From Acidimicrobiia bacterium (GTDB lineage: Bacteria > Actinomycetota > Acidimicrobiia > IMCC26256 > PALSA-555), in contig JALHSW010000016.1 of assembly GCA_022865365.1 (NCBI GenBank), forward strand, positions 1 through 9,979: a stretch of 9,979 nucleotides of DNA. Reading direction: 5' to 3'. This document shows positions 1-5,938 of the stretch, one piece after another. Position 1 is the stretch's first letter, and each line of letters begins with the position of its first letter. The notes beneath the pieces were generated by a model that saw nothing but the letters and a program-made list of their open reading frames with translations, had not been told where the DNA came from and did no database searches. Both the position numbers and the translations under genes were made by a program.

Positions 1-570
1 GCCGATGAAGCCGGGGAGCCGGTTGTTGGCGCGCATGGTGAGGACGACGTCACGCCGTTCGCGTCCGGCCTCGACGATCTTGAGCAGGGGGTAGCGCGTT
101 CCTTCGGACCAGATGTCTTTCGCGAACACGTTGTACCCACCCGCGAGTGCACCGCCGGTGTCGCCGTGGTGGCACTGGATCGACGCGACGAGCAGGAGGT
201 CGCCGTCGGGACCGAAGACCGGGGAGAACACATTGAAGTCGGGGAGGTGCCCACCACCGGTGTACGGGTCGTTGGCGACCAGCACGTCGCCGGGGTACAG
301 CTCGCCTTCGAGGAACTCGAGGCAGAACCGCACCGGCAGTGTCGACGACAGCATGAACTGCGGGATGCCGACCGACAGCGCGGCGAGGCGGCCTTGCCCG
401 TCGAGAATCGTGGCGTTGCGCTCGTTCGACTGGTTGAGGATCGGCGTCGTGGCCGTGCGCGACACGAACGTCGCCATCTCGAAGCAGATGGTCTCCATGC
501 CGGATCGGATCACCTCGGCGGTGACGGGGTCGAGCTCCGTGTTGGCCTTCACGACATCAGGCGCTGGCAT
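1..570 (-). CDS. Hydantoinase B/oxoprolinase family subunit, N-terminal part (runs off the left edge)
   Basis: The frame is open from an ATG at 570 to the first base of the window, giving 190 residues. Family hallmarks are an N-terminal DPVTAEVIRSGM helix (14-25), an NQSNERNATILDGQG stretch (46-60), the VANDPYTGGGHLPD motif (98-111) and a CHHGDTGG motif (133-140). These are typical of the HyuB-like subunit found in ATP-dependent hydantoinases, 5-oxoprolinases and acetone- or acetophenone-carboxylase-like enzymes. Such subunits are usually 500-600 residues, so roughly two thirds lies outside. They normally act in the cytoplasm with a HyuA partner that binds ATP; no HyuA is in view, so it may lie beyond the edge. 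The start is supported by GAGG five bases upstream, inside the end of the amidohydrolase gene. Only one base separates that gene's stop from this ATG, so the two are almost surely co-translated. The family call is firm; the substrate is unknown. Confidence 0.93.
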   Translation of the reverse strand, partial: MPAPDVVKANTELDPVTAEVIRSGMETICFEMATFVSRTATTPILNQSNERNATILDGQGRLAALSVGIPQFMLSSTLPVRFCLEFLEGELYPGDVLVANDPYTGGGHLPDFNVFSPVFGPDGDLLLVASIQCHHGDTGGALAGGYNVFAKDIWSEGTRYPLLKIVEAGRERRDVVLTMRANNRLPGFIG

Positions 571-571
571 C

Positions 572-2236
572 TCAACCTCGCAGGATGCGACCGGGACAAG
601 CCTCGACGGCTTCCGGGACGGGCTCTCCGTCGACGCGAATCTGGTAGCCGTTCACGACGACGTGGTTCACTCCTGCGGGCTCGTCGGCGACGAGCCGCTC
701 CCCGTCGGCAGGAAAGTCGCGCACGCGGTGAAGACGACCGGGCGCGACCGTGGCCAGGTCGAACACCGCGACGTCGGCGGCCTTCCCTTCAGCGAGCACC
801 CCGCGGTCGCTGAAGCCGAACACGCCTGCGGGCTCACCCGTGAGCTTGTGCACCGCACGTTCGATCGAGAGCACCTCGCGCTCGCGCACCCAGTTGCCCA
901 GGAGGTCGGTCGGGAGGCAGGCGTCGCAGAGCTGGCTCACGTGAGCGCCCGCGTCGGAGAGCCCGATCAGCATGCCGTCGGATCTCATGAGCCCTTCGAT
1001 GATCTCGTCGTCGTTGTTCGCGAGCACCGCGCGGAACCGCGTCGTGAGGTCCTCCTCGATCGCGAGGTCGATGATCGCCTCGAGCGGCTGCACGCCGCGT
1101 GCGTCTGCGAGCGCGGCAACCGTCGTGTCCTCGAGCTCGGGGTGGTCCTTGCTCTCGGCGACGGTCATGGTGTCCCACCGGGCCCGGAAGATCCGTCCGT
1201 GCTCGAGCTCGTCCTGGGCGACACGACGCCATTCGGGGTCGCGGTACGCCGCGATGCGCTCGGCATCGGTGCGGTCCATCAGCGACCTGAACGAGGGCAC
1301 CGTGTTGAACGTGAACGGGTCGGCGAGCGTCATCTGGAACGTGAGAGGCCGGCAGGTGACCTGCGGCCACACGTCGGCACCGCTCGCGCGCTCACGCGCG
1401 TTCAGGTCGGCCATCGTCGACGCGAACGGCGAACCCTTGATCGCAAGGAGTGCCGTCCACGTGAACGGCTGTCCGATCCGTCGTTGGAGGTCGTAGATCT
1501 CGGGGTGGGTGACGCGCTCGCCGGGCGTGAATGCACCGACACCACGGCCGAGGTCGCGCAGCGGCTCCGTGAGGGCTTCGAGCTCCGCGATGCCCGCGAG
1601 GCGTGAGGGGACCGGTCGACCGCCGTCGCCGTTGTGGGTCGGGGCCGAGCTCGACGCGAAGCCGGCCGCACCCGCGGCAACCGCCTCGCGCACGATGGCG
1701 GCCATGCGGGCGAGCTCGTCGTCCGTCGGCTGCTCGCGCTCGTAGCCCTCGTCGCCCATCACGAACAGGCGGACGGCGGTGTGTCCGACGTACGCGGTGT
1801 AGTTGAGGACGCTTCCGTGGCGCGCGACGGAGTCGAGGTATTCGGGGAACGACTCAAAGTCCCACGGGATGCCGGCTTCGAGCGTCGACAGGCTCATGTC
1901 CTCGACGTGCTGCAGCGTGCGACCGATCAGCCCGCGGTGCTCTTCGCGGCACGGCGCGATCGAGAAGCCGCAGTTCCCCGCGACGACGCTCGTGACTCCG
2001 TGCCAGGACGAGGGCGTGAGCGCCGGATCCCAGAACACCTGCGCGTCGTAGTGCGTGTGGATGTCGATGAACCCGGGCGCGACGATCTGGCCGGACGCGT
2101 CGAGCTCTCGCGTGCCGTGCAGGTTGTCGCCGATCTCGGTGATGCGATCGCCGCTGATCGCGACATCGGCGCGCCGACCCGGCGCTCCGGTTCCGTCGAC
2201 GACAGTTCCACCTCGGATCACGATCTCGTTGCTCAC
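572..2236 (-). CDS. Amidohydrolase, N-acyl-D-amino-acid deacylase (D-aminoacylase) type
   Basis: This 554-residue cytoplasmic protein has the amidohydrolase architecture. A short N-terminal beta domain with GGTVVDGTGAPG (9-20) is followed by the metal motif FIDIHTHYD (56-64; His60, His62). Next come VAGNCGFS (85-92; Cys89) and, late in the barrel, LSDAGAH (426-432; likely catalytic Asp428). The C-terminal GVLAEGKAADVAVFD segment (479-493) is the usual closing beta-sandwich part. The D-aminoacylase/dihydroorotase-like family hydrolyses amide bonds of N-acyl amino acids or cyclic amides. The two histidines of classic D-aminoacylases (220 and 250 in the Alcaligenes enzyme) have no clear counterpart: the expected places read VGAFTPGE (233-240) and TALLAIKG (261-268). 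The specific substrate is therefore doubtful. I chose GTG at 2236 because AGGAG lies eight bases before it. A GTG at 2245 overlapping the upstream stop, or a longer 653-residue reading into the upstream gene, is less likely. It sits between a secreted hydrolase gene and a HyuB-like gene. Confidence 0.9.
   Translation of the reverse strand: MSNEIVIRGGTVVDGTGAPGRRADVAISGDRITEIGDNLHGTRELDASGQIVAPGFIDIHTHYDAQVFWDPALTPSSWHGVTSVVAGNCGFSIAPCREEHRGLIGRTLQHVEDMSLSTLEAGIPWDFESFPEYLDSVARHGSVLNYTAYVGHTAVRLFVMGDEGYEREQPTDDELARMAAIVREAVAAGAAGFASSSAPTHNGDGGRPVPSRLAGIAELEALTEPLRDLGRGVGAFTPGERVTHPEIYDLQRRIGQPFTWTALLAIKGSPFASTMADLNARERASGADVWPQVTCRPLTFQMTLADPFTFNTVPSFRSLMDRTDAERIAAYRDPEWRRVAQDELEHGRIFRARWDTMTVAESKDHPELEDTTVAALADARGVQPLEAIIDLAIEEDLTTRFRAVLANNDDEIIEGLMRSDGMLIGLSDAGAHVSQLCDACLPTDLLGNWVREREVLSIERAVHKLTGEPAGVFGFSDRGVLAEGKAADVAVFDLATVAPGRLHRVRDFPADGERLVADEPAGVNHVVVNGYQIRVDGEPVPEAVEACPGRILRG
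576..579 (-). promoter_or_regulatory. Ribosome-binding site for the HyuB-like gene
   Basis: GAGG on the minus strand lies five bases before the ATG at 570, within the last codons (Arg-Gly) of the amidohydrolase. It fixes the start of the HyuB-like gene and suggests translational coupling across the one-base junction. Confidence 0.6.
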
Positions 2237-2241
2237 GCTGG

Positions 2242-3267
2242 TCACTCCTTTGCGTTCTTGGTGCAGCTCAGGTCGGCCGAGACGCCGGTGTGGTCGGAAG
2301 CCCAGGCCAGCCCACCGGGACCGTCGACTGCCGGTATGGCCTTGAACAGTCCGGTGCCGAAGAAGTCGCCGTCGCCGTCGGCCGCGGAGTCGAACGCCAC
2401 GGTGCAGCGCGTCGGAGGCTTGACGAAGATGAAGTCGATGCGCTCCGACTCGCGCGCGGCCGGGTCCTTGAGCGCTTCGATGCTCTTGTCGTCGCGCCCG
2501 GAGGTACAGCTCGTCCCGGTCGCGGGATCGCACTCGGCATTGCCCGCCTCGAGGTGGGAGTCGACCCAGCCCGCGCTGATCAGGCTCTGGTAGCGCGCGG
2601 AGGTCGACGTCACGTTGAAGTCACCCATGAGGACCCGCACGGCCTTCGCGCCTCCGGCCTCGTCGGCGAGCGCCGCGGCCGCCGTCGTCTGACACTGAGC
2701 AACCGAAGCATCTTGCTGGCACGGCGGGACGCACGTCGGGCACGTGGTCACGCCGGGTGTCTCGGGGTCGCCCTCCTGGTGGGTGACGACGATCACGATC
2801 GGCCCGATCGGCGACCCGAGCAGGGCACGCGACGCAGTGCGGAAGCCTCCGTGCAGGTCGATCACCTTGGTGCTCTTGACCGGGAGCGTCGTGAGTACCC
2901 GTTCGGTGTCGTGGCTCTTGGGCTTGCCACCGAACAGGATCTTGTAGTCGCCCTCACAGAGGGTGTCGTCGCGTGCTTCGAGCAGTTTCGCGAGGTTGAT
3001 GTTGATCTCCTGGAGCCCGACGACGTCGGGGCACCCGGCATCTTCGAGCTCCTGGGCGAGGAGCTCGACGCGATCGGGGGCCTGGCAGCCGTCGGTCTCC
3101 GGCGGGCAGAAGGTGCCGTGGAGGAGGTTCAGGTTCACGATGTGGACGTCGGGCGCACCGGGCTCGGCGCTTGCCGGCGCAGTGCTTGCGAGCGATGCCG
3201 GTGCGGCGACGGCGAGCGCGATCGCGATGACGGCGAGTCTGCGCACGCCGAACCGTCCGCTGCGCAT
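2242..3267 (-). CDS. Secreted endonuclease/exonuclease/phosphatase (EEP)-fold hydrolase
   Basis: The protein has 341 residues and a clear Sec signal peptide: a basic start (RSGRFGVRR), a hydrophobic core at about 11-28, and a probable cleavage near ASA|EP (32-35). The mature part carries the metal-dependent EEP catalytic set in order: NLNLLHG (45-51; Asn47), LQE (85-87; Glu87), THQE (162-165; His163), GDFN (215-218; Asp216, Asn218), RIDFI (276-280; Asp278) and SDH (324-326; Asp325, His326). All expected catalytic residues are present, so it should be active. The family includes DNase I-like nucleases, sphingomyelinases and inositol or other phosphodiesterases; the substrate cannot be chosen from sequence. 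Twelve cysteines, including a CPTC pair (176-179), suggest disulfides, consistent with export. The ATG at 3267 has a purine-rich AAGGGGGG just upstream. It is the first gene of the minus-strand unit, and its last codons hold the ribosome-binding site of the cytoplasmic amidohydrolase. Confidence 0.92.
   Translation of the reverse strand: MRSGRFGVRRLAVIAIALAVAAPASLASTAPASAEPGAPDVHIVNLNLLHGTFCPPETDGCQAPDRVELLAQELEDAGCPDVVGLQEININLAKLLEARDDTLCEGDYKILFGGKPKSHDTERVLTTLPVKSTKVIDLHGGFRTASRALLGSPIGPIVIVVTHQEGDPETPGVTTCPTCVPPCQQDASVAQCQTTAAAALADEAGGAKAVRVLMGDFNVTSTSARYQSLISAGWVDSHLEAGNAECDPATGTSCTSGRDDKSIEALKDPAARESERIDFIFVKPPTRCTVAFDSAADGDGDFFGTGLFKAIPAVDGPGGLAWASDHTGVSADLSCTKNAKE
2245..2249 (-). promoter_or_regulatory. 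Ribosome-binding site for the amidohydrolase gene
   Basis: AGGAG on the minus strand is formed by the last two sense codons (AAG GAG, Lys-Glu) of the upstream secreted hydrolase gene. It stands eight bases before the GTG at 2236, which is why that start is preferred over the GTG at 2245, where the motif would abut the start codon. Confidence 0.65.
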
Positions 3268-3306
3268 GCTTCCCCCCTTCGGAGTGGTCGCCCTCCCCAG
3301 ACGACC

Positions 3307-3312
3307 CTATTA
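3307..3312 (-). promoter_or_regulatory. Possible -10 element for the minus-strand unit
   Basis: TAATAG on the minus strand is the only A/T-rich hexamer in the 86-bp divergent spacer. It is placed so that transcription would start about 30 bases before the ATG at 3267. The sequence 16-17 bases further upstream (around 3329-3335) matches a -35 box poorly, so this is tentative. Confidence 0.25.
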
Positions 3313-3329
3313 CGCTCACGCAGCAAGGT

Positions 3330-3343
3330 TGACGCCGGTGTCA
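3330..3343. promoter_or_regulatory. Candidate operator: 14-bp palindrome in the divergent spacer
   Basis: The sequence TGACGCCGGTGTCA matches its own reverse complement at 12 of 14 positions (TGAC-n-CCGG-n-GTCA). It lies between two divergently transcribed units, 10 bases before the first ATG of the dehydrogenase. It would also fall close to the -35 region of the possible minus-strand promoter. Size and symmetry fit a dimeric TetR-, GntR- or MarR-type repressor site, but no regulator gene is in the window and no second copy was noticed in a regulatory position. Confidence 0.35.
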
Positions 3344-3353
3344 GGTTCCGAGC

Positions 3354-4439
3354 ATGCTGCCGCGCATGACGGTCGAGCTGCCCACCACGATGCGAGCCGC
3401 GGTCTATCGCACCCCCGGAGAACTCTCCGTCGAGGATCGGCCCGTCCCCGAGGTTGGGCTGCACGACGTGCTGCTCGAGGTGAGCCACTGCGGCATCTGT
3501 GGCAGTGACATCCACTTCGTCCTCGAGGGTTGGGGGCGGCCCGGGACGGTCGAAGGCCACGAGTACAGCGGCCGCGTCGTCGCAGTGGGTGACGCGGTCA
3601 CGACCTGGAAGGTCGGCGACGAGGTCATCGGTGGCCCGTCGCCGCGCTGCGGCGAGTGCGAGCACTGCCGCGACGGTCGGCCGTCACTGTGCACCGGGCG
3701 GAGCACGCCGGGCATGGGCGCCCACTCCGACGGCGCGTTCGCCGAGTTCACGCTCGTCGACGAGCGCGCACTCCTTCGCCTCCCTGTGGGCATCGAGCTG
3801 CGGCACGCCGCCCTCGCCGAACCGCTTGCTGTGGCGCTCCACGGGCTCACGCGTGGTGGCGTGCGTGCCGGCCATCGGTTGCTCATCACCGGTGCCGGGC
3901 CGATCGGCACACTCAGCATCGCGGCGGCCCGTGCGCGTGGCGTCACCGAGATCGTCGTCAGCGAGCCGCATCCGGTCCGTCGCGCACTCGCCGAGCGGCT
4001 AGGGGCCACGACGGTGAACCCCGAGGATCTTGTTGCGCCACCGTCACCGGGCGACGTCGTCGATGAGCCGTTCGACGTGGCCATCGAGTGCTCAGGTCAC
4101 AAGGCGGCGATGGAAGCAGCGCTCGGTCAGCTGAAGCGGGGTGGGACGCTCGTCCTGGTGGGAGCCGGCAACAAGTCACCACGATTCGATGCGAACCGGA
4201 TCTTGCTCAACGAGCTCGTGGTCACCGGCTCGTTCGTGTACGACGCTGACGGGTTCGAGCGGGCAATCGAGCTCCTTGCGATGCCCGACTTCCCGCGCGA
4301 TGAGCTCATCGAGGCCGACGACGTTCCTCTCGACGGTCTGCTCGAAGCGATCCAGGGGCTTGCCGGCGGCCAGCTCGCAGCAAAGGTCATGATCGTCCCG
4401 AGTCAGGGGATCGTCCCGCGTCAAGGAGTGTCGACATGA
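3354..4439 (+). CDS. Zinc-dependent medium-chain alcohol/polyol dehydrogenase
   Basis: This 361-residue protein fits the usual length of zinc-containing medium-chain dehydrogenases, which oxidise alcohols, sugars, polyols or amino-alcohols with NAD(P). The catalytic zinc site is visible as CGICGSD (46-52; Cys46), GHE (68-70; His69, Glu70) and Glu156 in LAEPLA. The structural zinc lobe has four cysteines at 99, 102, 105 and 113. The Rossmann motif is GAGPIG (180-185), and an acidic Glu204 at the end of the following strand favours NAD over NADP. The enzyme is cytoplasmic. The start is uncertain: ATG at 3354 has AGG eight bases upstream, while ATGs at 3366 and 3390 lack a clear ribosome-binding site. 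Homologues often begin near MRAAVY, the 3390 start. The C-terminus carries a duplicated IVPxQG hexapeptide (see the tandem repeat), and the stop overlaps the next ATG by four bases. It leads the plus-strand unit. The substrate is unknown. Confidence 0.93.
   Translation: MLPRMTVELPTTMRAAVYRTPGELSVEDRPVPEVGLHDVLLEVSHCGICGSDIHFVLEGWGRPGTVEGHEYSGRVVAVGDAVTTWKVGDEVIGGPSPRCGECEHCRDGRPSLCTGRSTPGMGAHSDGAFAEFTLVDERALLRLPVGIELRHAALAEPLAVALHGLTRGGVRAGHRLLITGAGPIGTLSIAAARARGVTEIVVSEPHPVRRALAERLGATTVNPEDLVAPPSPGDVVDEPFDVAIECSGHKAAMEAALGQLKRGGTLVLVGAGNKSPRFDANRILLNELVVTGSFVYDADGFERAIELLAMPDFPRDELIEADDVPLDGLLEAIQGLAGGQLAAKVMIVPSQGIVPRQGVST
4392..4427 (+). repeat. 18-nt tandem duplication at the dehydrogenase 3' end
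   Basis: Two adjacent 18-nt units (4392-4409 and 4410-4427) agree at 15 of 18 positions, both starting ATCGTCCCG. In the protein they give IVPSQG-IVPRQG just before the C-terminus. The second copy ends in CAAGGA, which forms most of the AAGGAG ribosome-binding site of the following gene; the first copy has CAGGGG at the same place. Confidence 0.7.
4423..4428 (+). promoter_or_regulatory. Ribosome-binding site for the VOC-family gene
   Basis: AAGGAG stands seven bases before the ATG at 4436, within the coding end of the dehydrogenase. It is the strongest ribosome-binding site among the plus-strand genes and settles the start of the VOC gene. Confidence 0.75.
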
Positions 4440-4894
4440 GCACGACCGGACTGCGCGCGCCGCGCTTCAACCACGTCGCGATGACCTTGTCGCCCGACAT
4501 GCTCGACGAGACGAACCGCGCCGACATCATTCGCTTCTACGACGAGGTGTTCGGCTGGAAGGAGCTCCCGACGATGACCGAAGATCGCCGTCGTCTCGTG
4601 CTCGGGTGCCACACCGTGGAGCAGTTCGTGTTCCTCGTCGCCGACGACGAGCCGATGACGTGCGCACGTCTCGACCACTACGGGATGTCGGTCGAGACCG
4701 AGGCCGAGCTCGACGAGGTGCTGGCACGCGCACAGGCATTTCGGGAGCAGGACGATCGCGTCGACATCATCGACAAGAAGGTTGACGACCACGGCATGCT
4801 CGCGATCACGTCGATCTACATCGGCTATCTGCTCCCGATGATGGTCGAGATCCAGTGGTGGGACTTCAAGGAGCAGGCGCGAGCCGAGACGTGA
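4436..4894 (+). CDS. VOC-superfamily protein (glyoxalase/extradiol-dioxygenase fold)
   Basis: The 152-residue protein has the paired beta-alpha-beta-beta-beta pattern of the vicinal-oxygen-chelate fold. Landmarks are FNHVAMT (11-17), RFYDEVFGW (33-41), LDHYGMSV (79-86) and PMMVEIQWWD (134-143). His13, His81 and Glu138 stand where VOC enzymes place their metal ligands, so a metal site is likely, though the third or fourth ligand may come from a dimer partner. Known members isomerise, epimerise, ring-cleave or bind small molecules; nothing here selects one reaction. It is cytoplasmic. Its ATG overlaps the dehydrogenase stop as ATGA and has a good AAGGAG, so the two are translationally coupled. 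Twenty-two bases separate it from the LLM oxidoreductase. A role on the same substrate as its neighbours is inferred from this arrangement only. Confidence 0.85.
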   Translation: MSTTGLRAPRFNHVAMTLSPDMLDETNRADIIRFYDEVFGWKELPTMTEDRRRLVLGCHTVEQFVFLVADDEPMTCARLDHYGMSVETEAELDEVLARAQAFREQDDRVDIIDKKVDDHGMLAITSIYIGYLLPMMVEIQWWDFKEQARAET

Positions 4895-4916
4895 GCATCA
4901 CCTCGGTCGCTGTCGC

Positions 4917-5897
4917 ATGAGTGGACGATCGCTGCGCTGGGGTGCCTTCGCACCGCAGGGCTGGAAGCTCGAGTACACGGGATGGTCGGGGCCGGATGCC
5001 TGGGCGCGCACGGTCGAGCTCGCCGAGCTCGCCGAGCAGCTGGGGTACGACCATCTCTGGGTGTACGACCACGTCGAGACGGTGCCGCGGCGCGAGCCGA
5101 CGCACATGTTCGAGGCGTTCACGATGCTCGCGGCGCTCTCACAGCGCACCAAGACGATCCGCCTCGGGCAGATGGTCACCTGCTCGTCGTATCGCAACGC
5201 GGGGCTACTCGCGAAGGAGGCGGCGACGCTGGACGTGATGTCGGGCGGTCGTCTCATTCTCGGGCTCGGCGCCGGTTGGTACGAGCGCGAGTACCAGGCG
5301 TACGGCTTCGAGTTCCTCCCGTCGGGCGACCGGCTTCGGATCCTCGACGAGACCGTCGACGTGGTCCGGCGCATGTGGACCGAGGAGACGGTCACCTTCG
5401 ACGGCCGCTACCTCCACTTCGACGGCGCATACTGCGACCCGAAGCCGATCCAGCAGCTCCCGGAGATCTGGATCGGTGGGGGCGGGGAGCAGGTGACGCT
5501 CGCGATCGCGGCTCGGCGGGCCGACAAGACGAACTGGCAGGTCGGGCTCGACGGCTTCGTGCACAAGTTCGACGTGCTTCGCGCCCACTGCGACCGAGCC
5601 GGGCGCGCCTTTTACGACATCGTCCGCACCCACGCACCCGACTGTCGTCTGTTCGATTCCGAAGCGGATCTCTCTGCGTGGCTCGACACGCCGGAGGGCG
5701 GGAGCCTCTGGGGCCGCGGCGACCCCGAGGAGTACGTCCGCGACAACTTCGTCGGTACGGTCGAGCAGGTTGCGGCCAAGGTGCAGGGCTTCGTCGATGC
5801 CGGCTGTCGTGAGTTCGTCCTGTGGTTCCGTGACTACCCCTCGAGCGAGAGCCTCGACCGCTTCGCACGGGAAGTGGTACCGCGAGTCCACACCTGA
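4917..5897 (+). CDS. LLM-class flavin/F420-dependent oxidoreductase
   Basis: The 326-residue protein is a luciferase-like TIM barrel. It shows WARTVELAELAEQLGYDHLWVYDHV (29-53), the signature LDVMSGGRLILGLGAGW (105-121) and PEIWIGGGGE (182-191), followed by a C-terminal GTVEQVAAKVQGFVDAGC helix (280-297). The lineage's common use of F420 and the resemblance to actinobacterial LLM proteins suggest reduced or oxidised F420 as cofactor, but FMN with a reductase partner cannot be excluded. Such enzymes perform hydride transfers or monooxygenations on varied small molecules. The ATG at 4917 is the only good start codon after the VOC stop; a clear ribosome-binding site is missing. As third gene of the plus-strand unit it probably works on the same compound as the dehydrogenase and the VOC protein. 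Confidence 0.92.
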   Translation: MSGRSLRWGAFAPQGWKLEYTGWSGPDAWARTVELAELAEQLGYDHLWVYDHVETVPRREPTHMFEAFTMLAALSQRTKTIRLGQMVTCSSYRNAGLLAKEAATLDVMSGGRLILGLGAGWYEREYQAYGFEFLPSGDRLRILDETVDVVRRMWTEETVTFDGRYLHFDGAYCDPKPIQQLPEIWIGGGGEQVTLAIAARRADKTNWQVGLDGFVHKFDVLRAHCDRAGRAFYDIVRTHAPDCRLFDSEADLSAWLDTPEGGSLWGRGDPEEYVRDNFVGTVEQVAAKVQGFVDAGCREFVLWFRDYPSSESLDRFAREVVPRVHT

Positions 5898-5906
5898 GCG
5901 AGCATC

Positions 5907-5912
5907 GAGAGG
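5907..5912 (+). promoter_or_regulatory. Ribosome-binding site for a six-codon mini-ORF
   Basis: GAGAGG lies five bases before the ATG at 5918, not at a suitable distance from the glycosyltransferase ATG at 5935 (22 bases). It therefore seems to serve the mini-ORF. Confidence 0.4.
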
Positions 5913-5917
5913 TCACG

Positions 5918-5938
5918 ATGCTACCTTCCCATCGATGA
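5918..5938 (+). CDS. Possible six-codon leader peptide (MLPSHR) coupled to the glycosyltransferase
   Basis: An ATG with a properly spaced GAGAGG opens a six-codon frame whose TGA (5936-5938) overlaps the ATG of the membrane glycosyltransferase at 5935. The glycosyltransferase has no ribosome-binding site of its own, so ribosomes finishing this frame could restart there. The leucine codon CTA is rare in such G+C-rich genes. Too short to judge by composition; it may be chance. Confidence 0.3.
   Translation: MLPSHR

Noticed and set aside
113..1606. A 497-codon open frame on the plus strand
   Set aside because: It lies opposite the HyuB-like and amidohydrolase genes and shows no domain; its length is explained by the scarcity of stop codons in G+C-rich DNA.
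2237..2533. Longer amidohydrolase start giving a 653-residue protein
   Set aside because: The extra 99 residues lie within the secreted hydrolase gene in another frame and do not resemble an amidohydrolase N-terminus, whereas GTG 2236 has a good AGGAG and begins directly before the typical first strand.
1634..2593. A 319-codon open frame on the plus strand
   Set aside because: It is antisense to the amidohydrolase N-terminus and the end of the EEP gene, crossing a well-supported gene boundary.
3264..3357. GCATGC palindromes at both divergent start codons
   Set aside because: Six-base palindromes around ATG preceded by GC are common in this composition, and they overlap the start codons themselves.
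2290..3369. A 359-codon open frame on the plus strand opposite the secreted hydrolase
   Set aside because: The minus-strand frame has a signal peptide and the complete EEP catalytic set; the opposite frame has neither motifs nor a plausible start.
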